Origin: Burkholderiales bacterium
GTDB lineage: Bacteria > Pseudomonadota > Gammaproteobacteria > Burkholderiales > Burkholderiaceae_E
Assembly (NCBI GenBank): GCA_027489195.1
Contig: JAIYAG010000492.1
Span: forward strand, 1-5,376
DNA length: 5,376 nucleotides
Reading direction: 5' to 3'
The notes under the pieces were generated by a model. It saw nothing but the letters and a program-made list of their open reading frames with translations. It did no database searches and was not told where the DNA came from. The position numbers and the translations under genes are program-made. Position 1 is the first letter of the stretch. Each line of letters opens with the position of its first letter. This document shows positions 1-5,376 of the stretch, one piece after another.

Positions 1-6
1 GGGGCC

Positions 7-405
7 TCAGGGCTGCGCGTCGACGGCGCGCTTGTGCCCGTCGCGGTCGATCGCGACGTAGGTCAGCGTGGCGTCGGTCACCTTGACGACGAACGGGTCG
101 GCCGGGTTGCGGGCCGCGATCACCTCGACGTGCACGGTGATCGAGGTGCGGCCGATCGACTCGATGCGGGTGAAGAAGCTGAGCACGTCGCCGACCGAGA
201 CCGGCTGCTTGAACTGGAAGGCGTTCACCGCCACGGTGGCGACCCGGCCGCGGGCGCGCCGCGCGGCCGCGATGCCGCCGGCGATGTCGACCTGGGCCAT
301 CACCCAGCCGCCGAAGACGTCGCCGTTGCCGTTGAGGTCGGCCGGCATCGGCACGACGCGCAGCGTCAGGTCGTGCTCGGCGGGGGCGATCGGCTCGTTG
401 TGCAT
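7..405 (-). CDS. YciA-type acyl-CoA thioesterase (hotdog fold)
   Basis: This encodes a 132-residue cytosolic single-domain hotdog protein, predicted to hydrolyse acyl-CoA thioesters to free acid and CoA. The family signature is near the N terminus: MPADLNGNGDVFGGWVMAQVD (about residues 20-40, compare MPADTNANGDIFGGWLMSQMD in E. coli YciA). The GD (28-29) and FGGW (31-34) of the active-site and CoA-binding region are intact. The later segments F-K-Q-P-V-S-V-GDV and T-L-T-Y-V-A-I-D also match the fold. I chose the ATG at 403-405 because it gives the usual family length of about 132 residues. An in-frame ATG at 460-462 would add 19 proline/arginine-rich residues and run into the neighbour's upstream region. 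The stop is TGA at 7-9. The gene is divergent from the Atm1-type exporter. Family assignment is strong; the exact acyl-CoA substrate cannot be read from sequence. Confidence 0.9.
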   Translation of the reverse strand: MHNEPIAPAEHDLTLRVVPMPADLNGNGDVFGGWVMAQVDIAGGIAAARRARGRVATVAVNAFQFKQPVSVGDVLSFFTRIESIGRTSITVHVEVIAARNPADPFVVKVTDATLTYVAIDRDGHKRAVDAQP

Positions 406-536
406 CGGGGGCTCGGGTCGGAGGGGCGGGGGCGACCTTGGAGTACCCTGTCGACCCGGCATCCGACCCTACCGCAAAGGCCGCGCTGCGCCAAGCCGCC
501 GCCGCCGCGACGTCGATCGCCCCTCCTGCCCTGCCG
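406..536. other. Divergent intergenic region, start of exporter uncertain
   Basis: This 131-bp stretch separates the thioesterase and exporter if the preferred starts are right. It contains a purine run, GGAGGGG at 420-426, lying 11 nt before a TTG at 438. That TTG is in frame with the exporter and would add 33 residues rich in alanine and proline. Codons in this extension include CCT, GCA and CAA, which are less GC3-biased than the rest of the gene, so I read it as probably non-coding. I found no convincing -35/-10 or -24/-12 promoter here, although promoters for both neighbours are expected. Confidence 0.45.
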
Positions 537-2381
537 ATGCGACCGTCCTCCGCCACTGCCCCGCCTCCCGCCGCGCCGCGCGCCCGCGACCGCTCCGACT
601 GGCAGACCCTCGCCAGCCTGCTGCCCTACCTGTGGGAGTGGCGCTGGCGGGTCGCGCTCGCCATCACCTTCCTGGTCGGCGCCAAGGTGGCCACCGTCGG
701 CGTGCCGGTGCTGCTCAAGCAGATCGTCGACCGGCTCGCGCCGATCGCCGGGCAGCAGACCGCGACGCTGGTGGCCGTGCCGCTCGGCCTGCTGGTCGCC
801 TACGGCGCGCTGCGGCTGCTGTCGACCGCGTTCACCGAGCTGCGCGAGTTCGTGTTCGCGAAGGTCACGCAGAGCGCGGTGCGCACCATCGCGCTCAAGG
901 TGTTCCGCCACCTGCACGCGCTGTCGCTGCGCTTCCACCTCGAGCGCCAGACCGGGGGGCTGACCCGCGACATCGAGCGCGGCACCCGCGGCATCTCCAG
1001 CCTGGTCTCCTACACGCTGTACTCGATCCTGCCGACGCTGGTCGAGATCTCGCTGGTGCTCGGCTACCTGGTGCTGAACTACGACGTCTGGTTCGCCGGC
1101 ATCACCGGCGTGGCGCTCACCTGCTACATCGTCTACACCGTCGCGGTCACCGAGTGGCGCACCGAGTTCCGCCGCTCGATGAACGACCTCGACTCCAAGG
1201 CCAACGTCCGAGCGATCGACTCGATCCTCAACTACGAGACGGTCAAGTACTTCGGCAACGAGGACTTCGAGGCGCGCCGCTACGACGAGAGCATGCAGCG
1301 CTGGGAGCGCGCGGCGGTGCGCAGCCAGACCTCGCTGTCCGTGCTCAACGTCGGACAGGCCGCGATCATCGCGGTCGCGGTCACCCTGATGGTGTGGCGC
1401 GCGACGGTCGGCGTCGTCGAGGGCCGCATGACCATCGGCGACCTGGTGCTGGTCAACGCCTTCATGATCCAGCTCTACATGCCGCTGAACTTCCTCGGCG
1501 TGCTGTACCGCGAGATCAAGCAGAGCCTGGCCGACATGGAGCGGCTGTTCTCGCTGCTCGATGCCAACCGCGAGGTCGACGACTCGCCCGGGGCCGGCAC
1601 GCTCGAGCTCGGGCGCGCGCCCGAGCTGCGCTTCGAGAACGTGTCCTTCGCCTACGATCCGAACCGCGTGATCCTGCACGACGTCAGCTTCACCGTGCCC
1701 GCCGGCACCACCACCGCGGTGGTCGGCGCGAGCGGCGCGGGCAAGTCGACGCTGGCGCGCCTGCTGTTCCGCTTCTACGACGTCACCGGCGGCTCGATCA
1801 GCCTCGACGGGCGCGACCTGCGCGCGGTCACGCAGGCGAGCCTGCGCGCGGCGATCGGCATCGTGCCGCAGGACACCGTGCTCTTCAACGACAGCCTGCG
1901 CTACAACGTCGCCTATGGTCGGCCCGGCGCGCCGGACGCCGAGATCGAGGCGGCCGCGGCCGCCGCGCAGCTCTCGACGTTCATCGCGGCGCTGCCGGCG
2001 GGCTGGGAGACCTCGGTCGGCGAGCGCGGGCTGAAGCTCTCCGGCGGCGAGAAGCAGCGTGTGGCGATCGCGCGGATGCTGCTCAAGAACCCGCCGGTGC
2101 TGGTGCTCGACGAGGCCACCTCGGCGCTCGACTCGCGCAACGAGGCGGCGATCCAGGACGCGCTGCGCGCGGTCGCCGCGCACCGCACGACACTGGTGAT
2201 CGCGCACCGGCTGTCGACCATCGTCGATGCCGACCAGATCCTGGTGCTCGATGCCGGGCGGATCGTCGAGCGCGGTCGCCACGACGAGCTGCTCGCGCGA
2301 GGCGGGCGCTACGCGCAGCTCTGGTCGATGCAGGCCCGCGAAGAGACCGATCCACCGCAGGGCGAGGCGCTGCCGGCCTGA
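537..2381 (+). CDS. Atm1/HMT1-type ABC exporter, fused permease and ATPase
   Basis: This is a half-size ABC exporter, expected to act as a homodimer in the inner membrane and export glutathione-linked or metal-thiolate compounds. With the ATG at 537 it is 614 residues. A six-helix membrane domain spans about 38-327. The ATPase has A-loop Y373, Walker A GASGAGKST 397-405, Q-loop Q445, signature LSGGE 501-505, Walker B ending D525 with catalytic E526, and H-loop H557, so it looks fully active. Family hallmarks include TEWRxxxRRxMND and AIDSxLNYETVKYFGNE. Residues recalled as glutathione contacts in Novosphingobium NaAtm1 (R206, R210, N269, Q272, R323) map to R208, R212, N271, Q274 and R325, all conserved at a constant offset of two. 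That near-equal numbering, from memory, favours the 537 start over TTG 438 (647 residues), although the TTG has a better Shine-Dalgarno-like sequence. Substrate is inferred only. Confidence 0.93.
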   Translation: MRPSSATAPPPAAPRARDRSDWQTLASLLPYLWEWRWRVALAITFLVGAKVATVGVPVLLKQIVDRLAPIAGQQTATLVAVPLGLLVAYGALRLLSTAFTELREFVFAKVTQSAVRTIALKVFRHLHALSLRFHLERQTGGLTRDIERGTRGISSLVSYTLYSILPTLVEISLVLGYLVLNYDVWFAGITGVALTCYIVYTVAVTEWRTEFRRSMNDLDSKANVRAIDSILNYETVKYFGNEDFEARRYDESMQRWERAAVRSQTSLSVLNVGQAAIIAVAVTLMVWRATVGVVEGRMTIGDLVLVNAFMIQLYMPLNFLGVLYREIKQSLADMERLFSLLDANREVDDSPGAGTLELGRAPELRFENVSFAYDPNRVILHDVSFTVPAGTTTAVVGASGAGKSTLARLLFRFYDVTGGSISLDGRDLRAVTQASLRAAIGIVPQDTVLFNDSLRYNVAYGRPGAPDAEIEAAAAAAQLSTFIAALPAGWETSVGERGLKLSGGEKQRVAIARMLLKNPPVLVLDEATSALDSRNEAAIQDALRAVAAHRTTLVIAHRLSTIVDADQILVLDAGRIVERGRHDELLARGGRYAQLWSMQAREETDPPQGEALPA

Positions 2382-2399
2382 GCCTGGCCCGCTCGCGGT

Positions 2400-2427
2400 G
2401 CACCGCGCACGTCGCCGTGCGCGGTGC
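2400..2427. terminator. Perfect 11-bp-stem hairpin between convergent genes
   Basis: GCACCGCGCAC (2400-2410) pairs perfectly with GTGCGCGGTGC (2417-2427) around a six-base loop GTCGCC. It begins 18 bases after the exporter stop and ends 15 bases before the stop of the GST-like gene, which comes from the other side. The position suggests a bidirectional terminator. There is no T-tract on either strand, so it is not a canonical intrinsic terminator. A second, weaker stem (CCCGC 2427-2431 with GCGGG 2438-2442) overlaps its right end by one base. Confidence 0.6.
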
Positions 2428-2442
2428 CCGCCCCGCCGCGGG

Positions 2443-3099
2443 TCAGAACTCGACCTCCAGCTCCTCGATGTCCTCGGGCTCGGCCAGCGCGGCCGCGGCC
2501 CATTCCTTCATCTCGGGCATCGCGACGATCCGGTCGCGGTAGGCCGCCGCCACCTTCGGCAGCGACACGTCGTAGGTCACGAAGCGCGTGGCCACCGGCG
2601 CGTACATCGCGTCGGCGATCGTCGGGCGATCGCCGAACAGCCAGGGGCCGCCATGGCGCTCGTGGCAGTCGGTCCAGATCGAGATCACGCGGTCGATGTC
2701 GGCCTGCGCGCGGGACCAGACCTTGAAGCTCGGAAAGCGCGCCTTGATGTTCATCGGCAGCGCCGATCGCAGCGACACGAAGCCCGAGTGCATCTCCCCG
2801 CAGATCGAGCGGCAGTGCGCCCGGGCGGCGCGGTCGGCCGGCAGCAGGCCGGCCTTTGGCTTGACCTCGGCGAGGTACTCGCCGATCGCCAGCACGTCCC
2901 CGACGACGACACCGTCGTGCTCGAGCCGCGGGATGCGGATCGACGAGGACAGCAGCAGGATGTCGGCGCGCATCTCCGGATCGTCCGGCGGGATCGGCTT
3001 CTCGTCGAACGCCAGCCCCGACATGCGCATCATCAGCCACCCGCGCAGCGACCACGACGAGTAGTTCTTGCTGGTGATCGACAGCACCGCCTTGCCCAT
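2443..3099 (-). CDS. Glutathione S-transferase family protein
   Basis: This is a 218-residue cytosolic protein with the two-domain GST layout: an N-terminal thioredoxin-like domain (about 4-80) and a C-terminal helical domain (about 90-200). The opening NYSSWSLRGW (12-21) matches the serine-containing subgroup seen in many proteobacteria (typically NYSSWSLRPW). The cis-proline is P57 in I-R-I-P-R-L. The C-terminal segment WLFGDRPTIADAMYAPVATRF is typical of the family's N-capping/AMFAPV region. An oddity is the glutathione-binding (E/D)S motif, usually W-(E/D)-S-LAI: here it reads G-D-V-LAI (67-72), so the serine is replaced by V69. I chose the ATG at 3097-3099 because it has a GGAG nine bases upstream; upstream in-frame ATGs at 3108 and 3207 are less likely. 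It is divergent from phaZ and has its own sigma-54-like promoter. Physiological substrate unknown. Confidence 0.87.
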   Translation of the reverse strand: MGKAVLSITSKNYSSWSLRGWLMMRMSGLAFDEKPIPPDDPEMRADILLLSSSIRIPRLEHDGVVVGDVLAIGEYLAEVKPKAGLLPADRAARAHCRSICGEMHSGFVSLRSALPMNIKARFPSFKVWSRAQADIDRVISIWTDCHERHGGPWLFGDRPTIADAMYAPVATRFVTYDVSLPKVAAAYRDRIVAMPEMKEWAAAALAEPEDIEELEVEF

Positions 3100-3108
3100 C
3101 GCTTGCAT

Positions 3109-3112
3109 CTCC
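3109..3112 (-). promoter_or_regulatory. Ribosome binding site deciding the GST-like start
   Basis: On the minus strand GGAG lies nine bases before the ATG at 3097-3099. It directly abuts the other nearby ATG (3106-3108), which is too close for that ATG to use it. This favours the 218-residue form. Confidence 0.55.
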
Positions 3113-3158
3113 GGAAGGGATCGTCCCGCGCACGGACGGCGCGTCCGAGGGCGCTTGG

Positions 3159-3175
3159 TGCAAGCGTCGTGCCAG
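3159..3175 (-). promoter_or_regulatory. Sigma-54 (RpoN) -24/-12 promoter of the GST-like gene
   Basis: Read on the minus strand the sequence is CTGGCACG-ACGC-TTGCA, matching the sigma-54 consensus YTGGCACG-N4-TTGCW at every defined position. The -24 G is at 3172 and the -12 C at 3160, exactly 12 apart. This predicts transcription starting near 3148 and a leader of about 49 nt that includes the GGAG at 3109-3112. TTGCA stands out in this GC-rich sequence. It is a mirror partner of the plus-strand site at 3201-3217. Promoter activity is inferred from sequence match only. Confidence 0.78.
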
Positions 3176-3200
3176 ACGGGTCGCTCCGGGTCGCGGCTCG

Positions 3201-3217
3201 CTGGCACGGCTATTGCA
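3201..3217 (+). promoter_or_regulatory. Sigma-54 (RpoN) -24/-12 promoter of phaZ
   Basis: The sequence CTGGCACG-GCTA-TTGCA matches the sigma-54 consensus YTGGCACG-N4-TTGCW at every defined position. The -24 G is at 3204 and the -12 C at 3216, giving the obligatory spacing. The predicted transcription start is near 3228, leaving about 17 nt before the phaZ ATG at 3245. Sigma-54 promoters need an ATP-hydrolysing activator bound at a distance; no such activator gene is visible in the window, and I could not identify its binding site. Confidence 0.8.
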
Positions 3218-3244
3218 CCTCGGCGGTACCCACCGACGCAGACG

Positions 3245-4468
3245 ATGCTCTATCACGCCTATCAGGGATTCTCAGACCTCATGGACCCGGCGCGGTCCTG
3301 GGCGCGCATCGTGCAGTCGGCGCTCGAGACCGCCTTGCCGCGCGGCCCGATGGCCGACGCCGCGCGCCGCACGCGTGCGGCCTGCGAGGTCTTCGCGCGG
3401 CTGGCACTGACCCACGGCCGGCCCCCGTTCGGCCTCGACACGGTGGACACGCCGAGCGGCCCGGTGCCGGTGGTCGAGGAGGCGACGCTGCGCACGCCGT
3501 TCGGCACGCTGCTGCATTTCCGCAAGCCCGCCACCGATCCGCCGCAGCCGCGCGTGCTGCTGGTGGCGCCGATGTCCGGCCACTTCGCGACGCTGCTGCG
3601 CGGCACGGTGCGCACCCTGCTGCGCGACCACGACGTCTGGATCACCGACTGGCACAACGCGCGCGACGTGCCGATCGGCGAAGGCATGTTCGGCCTCGAG
3701 GACTATGTCGCGCACCTGATCACCTTCCTCGAGACGCTCGGGCCGGGCGCCCACGTGGTGGCGGTCTGCCAGCCGACCGTGCCCGCGCTGGCCGCGGTCG
3801 CGGTGATGTCCGAGCTGAACCACGTGGCGACGCCGCGCACGCTCACGCTGATGGCCGGGCCGATCGACGTGCGGGTCAACCCCACCGAGGTGAACCGCCT
3901 GGCCAGCGGCAAGCCGATCGCCTGGTTCGAGCGCAACATGATCTCGACGGTGCCGCTGCGCTGGCCCGGCGCGATGCGCCGCGTCTACCCGGGCTTCGTC
4001 CAGATCTCGGCCTTCATGTCGATGAACGCCGACCGGCACCGCAAGGCCTTCGAGGACCTGTACCGGCACCTGGTCGACGGCGACGCCGCGTCGGCCGAGA
4101 CCATCAAGGTCTTCTACGAGGAGTACTTCGCGATGGCCGACATGCCCGCGGAGTTCTACCTGCAGACCGTCGAGCGGGTGTTCCAGAAGGCGGAGCTGGC
4201 TACCGGCGAGCTGACGTTCCGCGGCCGGCGGATCGACTGCAACGCCATCCGCCGCACGGCGCTGCTGACCGTCGAGGGCGAGAAGGACGACATCTGCAGC
4301 GTCGGGCAGACCGTGGTCGCGCAGGACCTCTGCGGCCGGATCCGCCCCTACATGCGCCAGCACCACGTGCAGGTCGGCGTCGGGCACTACGGCGTGTTCA
4401 ACGGCAAGCGCTGGGAGAACGCGATCTACCCGGTGGTGCGCGAGTTCGTGTTCGCGCACGGCGGCTAA
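3245..4468 (+). CDS. phaZ: Intracellular poly(3-hydroxybutyrate) depolymerase
   Basis: PhaZ breaks down stored PHB granules in the cytoplasm, releasing hydroxybutyrate units for carbon and energy. The 407-residue product closely follows Ralstonia/Cupriavidus PhaZa1 (about 419 residues) from its first residues (MLYHAYQ against MLYQLHE) to the end. Landmarks are PMSGHFATLLRGTVRTLL (109-126), the nucleophile C175 in VCQPTVPALAA, D348 in VEGEKDDI and H381 in GVGHYGVF. These correspond to the Cys-Asp-His triad C183/D355/H388 recalled for PhaZa1. There is no signal peptide, as expected for an intracellular enzyme, and no extracellular-type substrate-binding domain. The ATG at 3245 is chosen from homology; the frame is open back to 3068, but that part overlaps the GST-like gene and the promoters. 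No clear Shine-Dalgarno precedes the ATG. It is divergent from the GST-like gene and preceded by a sigma-54-like promoter. Confidence 0.95.
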   Translation: MLYHAYQGFSDLMDPARSWARIVQSALETALPRGPMADAARRTRAACEVFARLALTHGRPPFGLDTVDTPSGPVPVVEEATLRTPFGTLLHFRKPATDPPQPRVLLVAPMSGHFATLLRGTVRTLLRDHDVWITDWHNARDVPIGEGMFGLEDYVAHLITFLETLGPGAHVVAVCQPTVPALAAVAVMSELNHVATPRTLTLMAGPIDVRVNPTEVNRLASGKPIAWFERNMISTVPLRWPGAMRRVYPGFVQISAFMSMNADRHRKAFEDLYRHLVDGDAASAETIKVFYEEYFAMADMPAEFYLQTVERVFQKAELATGELTFRGRRIDCNAIRRTALLTVEGEKDDICSVGQTVVAQDLCGRIRPYMRQHHVQVGVGHYGVFNGKRWENAIYPVVREFVFAHGG

Positions 4469-4545
4469 GCGGGCACCCGGGGGGCCCCGCGCCGGCCCGC
4501 AGCAGGCCGCACCGGCCGCACCCATCGCTCCGGCCGCACCACGCC
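4469..4545. other. Convergent intergenic gap with weak hairpins
   Basis: This 77-bp gap lies between the phaZ stop and the end of the lipoprotein gene. It is extremely GC-rich. Possible stems are GCGGG (4469-4473) with CCCGC (4486-4490), and CGGCC (4493-4497) with GGCCG (4505-4509). Neither has a T-tract. Termination from both sides must occur in or near here, but I cannot point to one convincing terminator. Confidence 0.35.
4505..4540. repeat. Short 9-nt repeat, three exact copies
   Basis: GGCCGCACC occurs in direct tandem at 4505-4513 and 4514-4522, and again at 4532-4540 after a nine-base non-matching unit, so the 9-nt phase is kept over four units. The repeat is non-coding on the present annotation. 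Given the GC content it may be simple slippage. Confidence 0.5.
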
Positions 4546-4905
4546 TCAGCGCCCGATCGACACCCGCCAGCGCTCGCCGACGCGCCAGGCGCGGGCCTCG
4601 ACTCCCGGGCGCAGGGCGTCCGCCGTCGCCGGGCTGCCGTCGTCGAACACCAGGTCGCAGAGCGCGAGGGGCAGGTCCGTCGCGGCGATGCGGACCACCG
4701 TCGCGTCGACGCGCTCGATCGGCCCCGCGAGATCCGCCGGTCGCTCGGACAGGGCCGCGGCGGGCGCATCCGCCACCGCGCTGCCGGGCACGCCCGCCGC
4801 CGGTGGCAGGCCGGTGCCGCCGGTCCCGGGGCCGCAGCCCTGGGCCAGCATCAGGAGCAGCATCGCCGCCAGGCGCGCCGCGACGGGTCGGACGTGGTCA
4901 GGCAT
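4546..4905 (-). CDS. Putative small lipoprotein, possibly DUF5666-like
   Basis: The 119-residue product starts with arginines (R6, R11), then a hydrophobic stretch AAMLLLMLAQGC, with the likely lipidated cysteine at C24. The lipobox L-A-Q-G-C is imperfect, since the usual leucine at -3 is an alanine here. The mature start CGPGTGGTG resembles Burkholderiales lipoproteins of the DUF5666 type. A proline/alanine-rich linker (33-60) leads to a small possible beta domain (61-119: GPIERVDATVVRI ... L-R-P-G-V-E-A-R-A). The role is unknown; envelope attachment is inferred. The ATG overlaps the end of the upstream DUF6502 gene by 8 nt and has GAGGA five bases upstream, which points to translational coupling. 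DUF5666 assignment is from memory of the motif style and is weak. Confidence 0.7.
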   Translation of the reverse strand: MPDHVRPVAARLAAMLLLMLAQGCGPGTGGTGLPPAAGVPGSAVADAPAAALSERPADLAGPIERVDATVVRIAATDLPLALCDLVFDDGSPATADALRPGVEARAWRVGERWRVSIGR

Positions 4906-5376
4906 CGCGGTCCTCGTCGATGTAGCCGTACACGCCCAGGCGCACGCGATGGGTGCCCGCGACGCCGCGCGCCCGATCCTCGTCGTACAGGCGCGTGAGG
5001 GTCGGCATCAGGTCAGCCTGGATGCGGTCCCACGCCCGGCGGGTCGCGCGGTTGAAGCGCTCGGCGGAGTCGGCCGACAACCCGTCGGAGAACACGGCCT
5101 GCTCGAGGTGACGCTCGCCGCCCGCGCGCAGGTTCGCGACCGCGGCGTCGAGGTGGTCGCCGACGTTGTCCGCGAGCATCGCGAGCATGCCGCCGCGGTC
5201 GCCGTGGGGCACATAGGCGGCTGCGGTCAGGCGCACGCGGTCGCGTTCGTCGAGCTCGGCGAGCGCCAGCCGCTGCAGCTCGCCGAGGACGGCCCGCGGA
5301 TGGACGTCGGTGGTCACCGAGTAGGACAGCTCCTCGAACGACGGGCCGCCGTCGGCGGGCGGCAGGCGCGGCAGCA
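4898..5376 (-). CDS. DUF6502 family protein, 5' end cut by window edge
   Basis: Only the last 158 residues are in the window; the frame remains open to the right edge. The apparent GTG start at 5315-5317 is probably internal, because the residues before it (L-P-P-A-D-G-G-P-S-F-E-E-L-S-Y-S) continue the family pattern. Recognisable stretches are SVTTDVHPRAVLGELQRL, the YVPHGD segment, LADNVGDHLDAAVANL, EQAVFSDGLSADS and the closing R-V-R-L-G-V-Y-G-Y. These match my recollection of DUF6502, a proteobacterial family of about 280 residues with no known function. No membrane segment or signal is visible in this part. The stop codon overlaps the lipoprotein start, so the two genes are likely one operon read leftward. 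Confidence 0.75.
   Translation of the reverse strand, partial: LPRLPPADGGPSFEELSYSVTTDVHPRAVLGELQRLALAELDERDRVRLTAAAYVPHGDRGGMLAMLADNVGDHLDAAVANLRAGGERHLEQAVFSDGLSADSAERFNRATRRAWDRIQADLMPTLTRLYDEDRARGVAGTHRVRLGVYGYIDEDRDA
4911..4915 (-). promoter_or_regulatory. Ribosome binding site of lipoprotein gene inside DUF6502 gene
   Basis: GAGGA on the minus strand lies five bases before the ATG at 4903-4905, inside the last codons of the preceding gene. It supports the 119-residue start and coupling to the upstream cistron. Confidence 0.6.

Noticed and set aside
366..2282. Long open frame on the minus strand opposite the ABC exporter
   Set aside because: It is antisense to a strongly recognised protein, is rich in arginine, histidine, aspartate and valine as expected of a shadow frame in high-GC DNA, and resembles no family.
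3100..3207. N-terminal extension of the GST-like protein to the ATG at 3207
   Set aside because: It would be arginine/proline-rich without GST similarity and would place both promoters inside the gene.
3168..3208. CGTGCCAG ... CTGGCACG as an RNA hairpin or attenuator
   Set aside because: Both arms lie upstream of the predicted starts on each strand, so neither transcript would contain the whole structure; the arms are explained by the two -24 boxes.
3157..3219. NtrC-type site from GGTGCA and TGCACC
   Set aside because: The half-sites are in the reverse order and about 50 bp apart, unlike the TGCACC-N5-GGTGCA form; they belong to the two -12 elements.
3068..3244. Upstream extension of phaZ to the ATG at 3068
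   Set aside because: The extra 59 residues have no family similarity, overlap the GST-like gene and include both sigma-54-like sites; homology starts at the ATG at 3245.
3272..4525. Long minus-strand open frame opposite phaZ
   Set aside because: It is antisense to a confident gene, shows shadow-type composition and no recognisable domain.
2227..4998. 923-codon plus-strand open frame running across several genes
   Set aside because: It crosses the exporter end, the GST-like gene, phaZ and the lipoprotein gene in other frames, with arginine/alanine-rich low-complexity sequence; stop-poor GC-rich DNA explains it.

Overview
The window is about 70% G+C with strong GC-ending codon bias. Its gene content fits a betaproteobacterium, probably of the order Burkholderiales: a cytosolic PhaZa1-type polyhydroxybutyrate (PHB) depolymerase, an Atm1-type ABC exporter, a YciA-like thioesterase and a DUF6502 protein. 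This placement is inferred from protein resemblance and composition; there is no rRNA or other direct marker.

Layout from left to right: (1) a YciA-type hotdog acyl-CoA thioesterase on the minus strand (7-405); (2) divergent from it, a complete Atm1/HMT1-type half-size ABC exporter (537-2381, with a longer TTG-start alternative at 438); (3) a 61-bp convergent gap holding a perfect 11-bp-stem hairpin; (4) a glutathione S-transferase-like protein on the minus strand (2443-3099); (5) a 145-bp divergent intergenic region; (6) a complete intracellular PHB depolymerase, phaZ, on the plus strand (3245-4468); (7) a 77-bp convergent gap with a small 9-nt repeat; (8) on the minus strand, a DUF6502 gene cut by the right edge (4898-5376) that overlaps a small putative lipoprotein gene (4546-4905) by 8 nt.

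The most striking element is the 145-bp region between the GST-like gene and phaZ. It carries two back-to-back sequences that each match the sigma-54 (RpoN) -24/-12 consensus, CTGGCACG-N4-TTGCACC, one on each strand. Each faces the adjacent gene with exact -24/-12 spacing, and the -24 boxes are only 25 bp apart. This predicts that PHB mobilisation and the GST-like protein are switched on together by a sigma-54 activator, or that the palindrome serves a shared regulator. The predicted phaZ leader is only about 17 nt and has no visible Shine-Dalgarno sequence.

Functionally, the exporter family (glutathione-linked substrates) and the GST-like protein share a glutathione theme, and the thioesterase and PhaZ share acyl/hydroxyacyl metabolism. 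The genes lie in separate transcription units, so only the GST/phaZ pair has sequence evidence for joint control. I saw no mobile element, CRISPR array, tRNA or rRNA.
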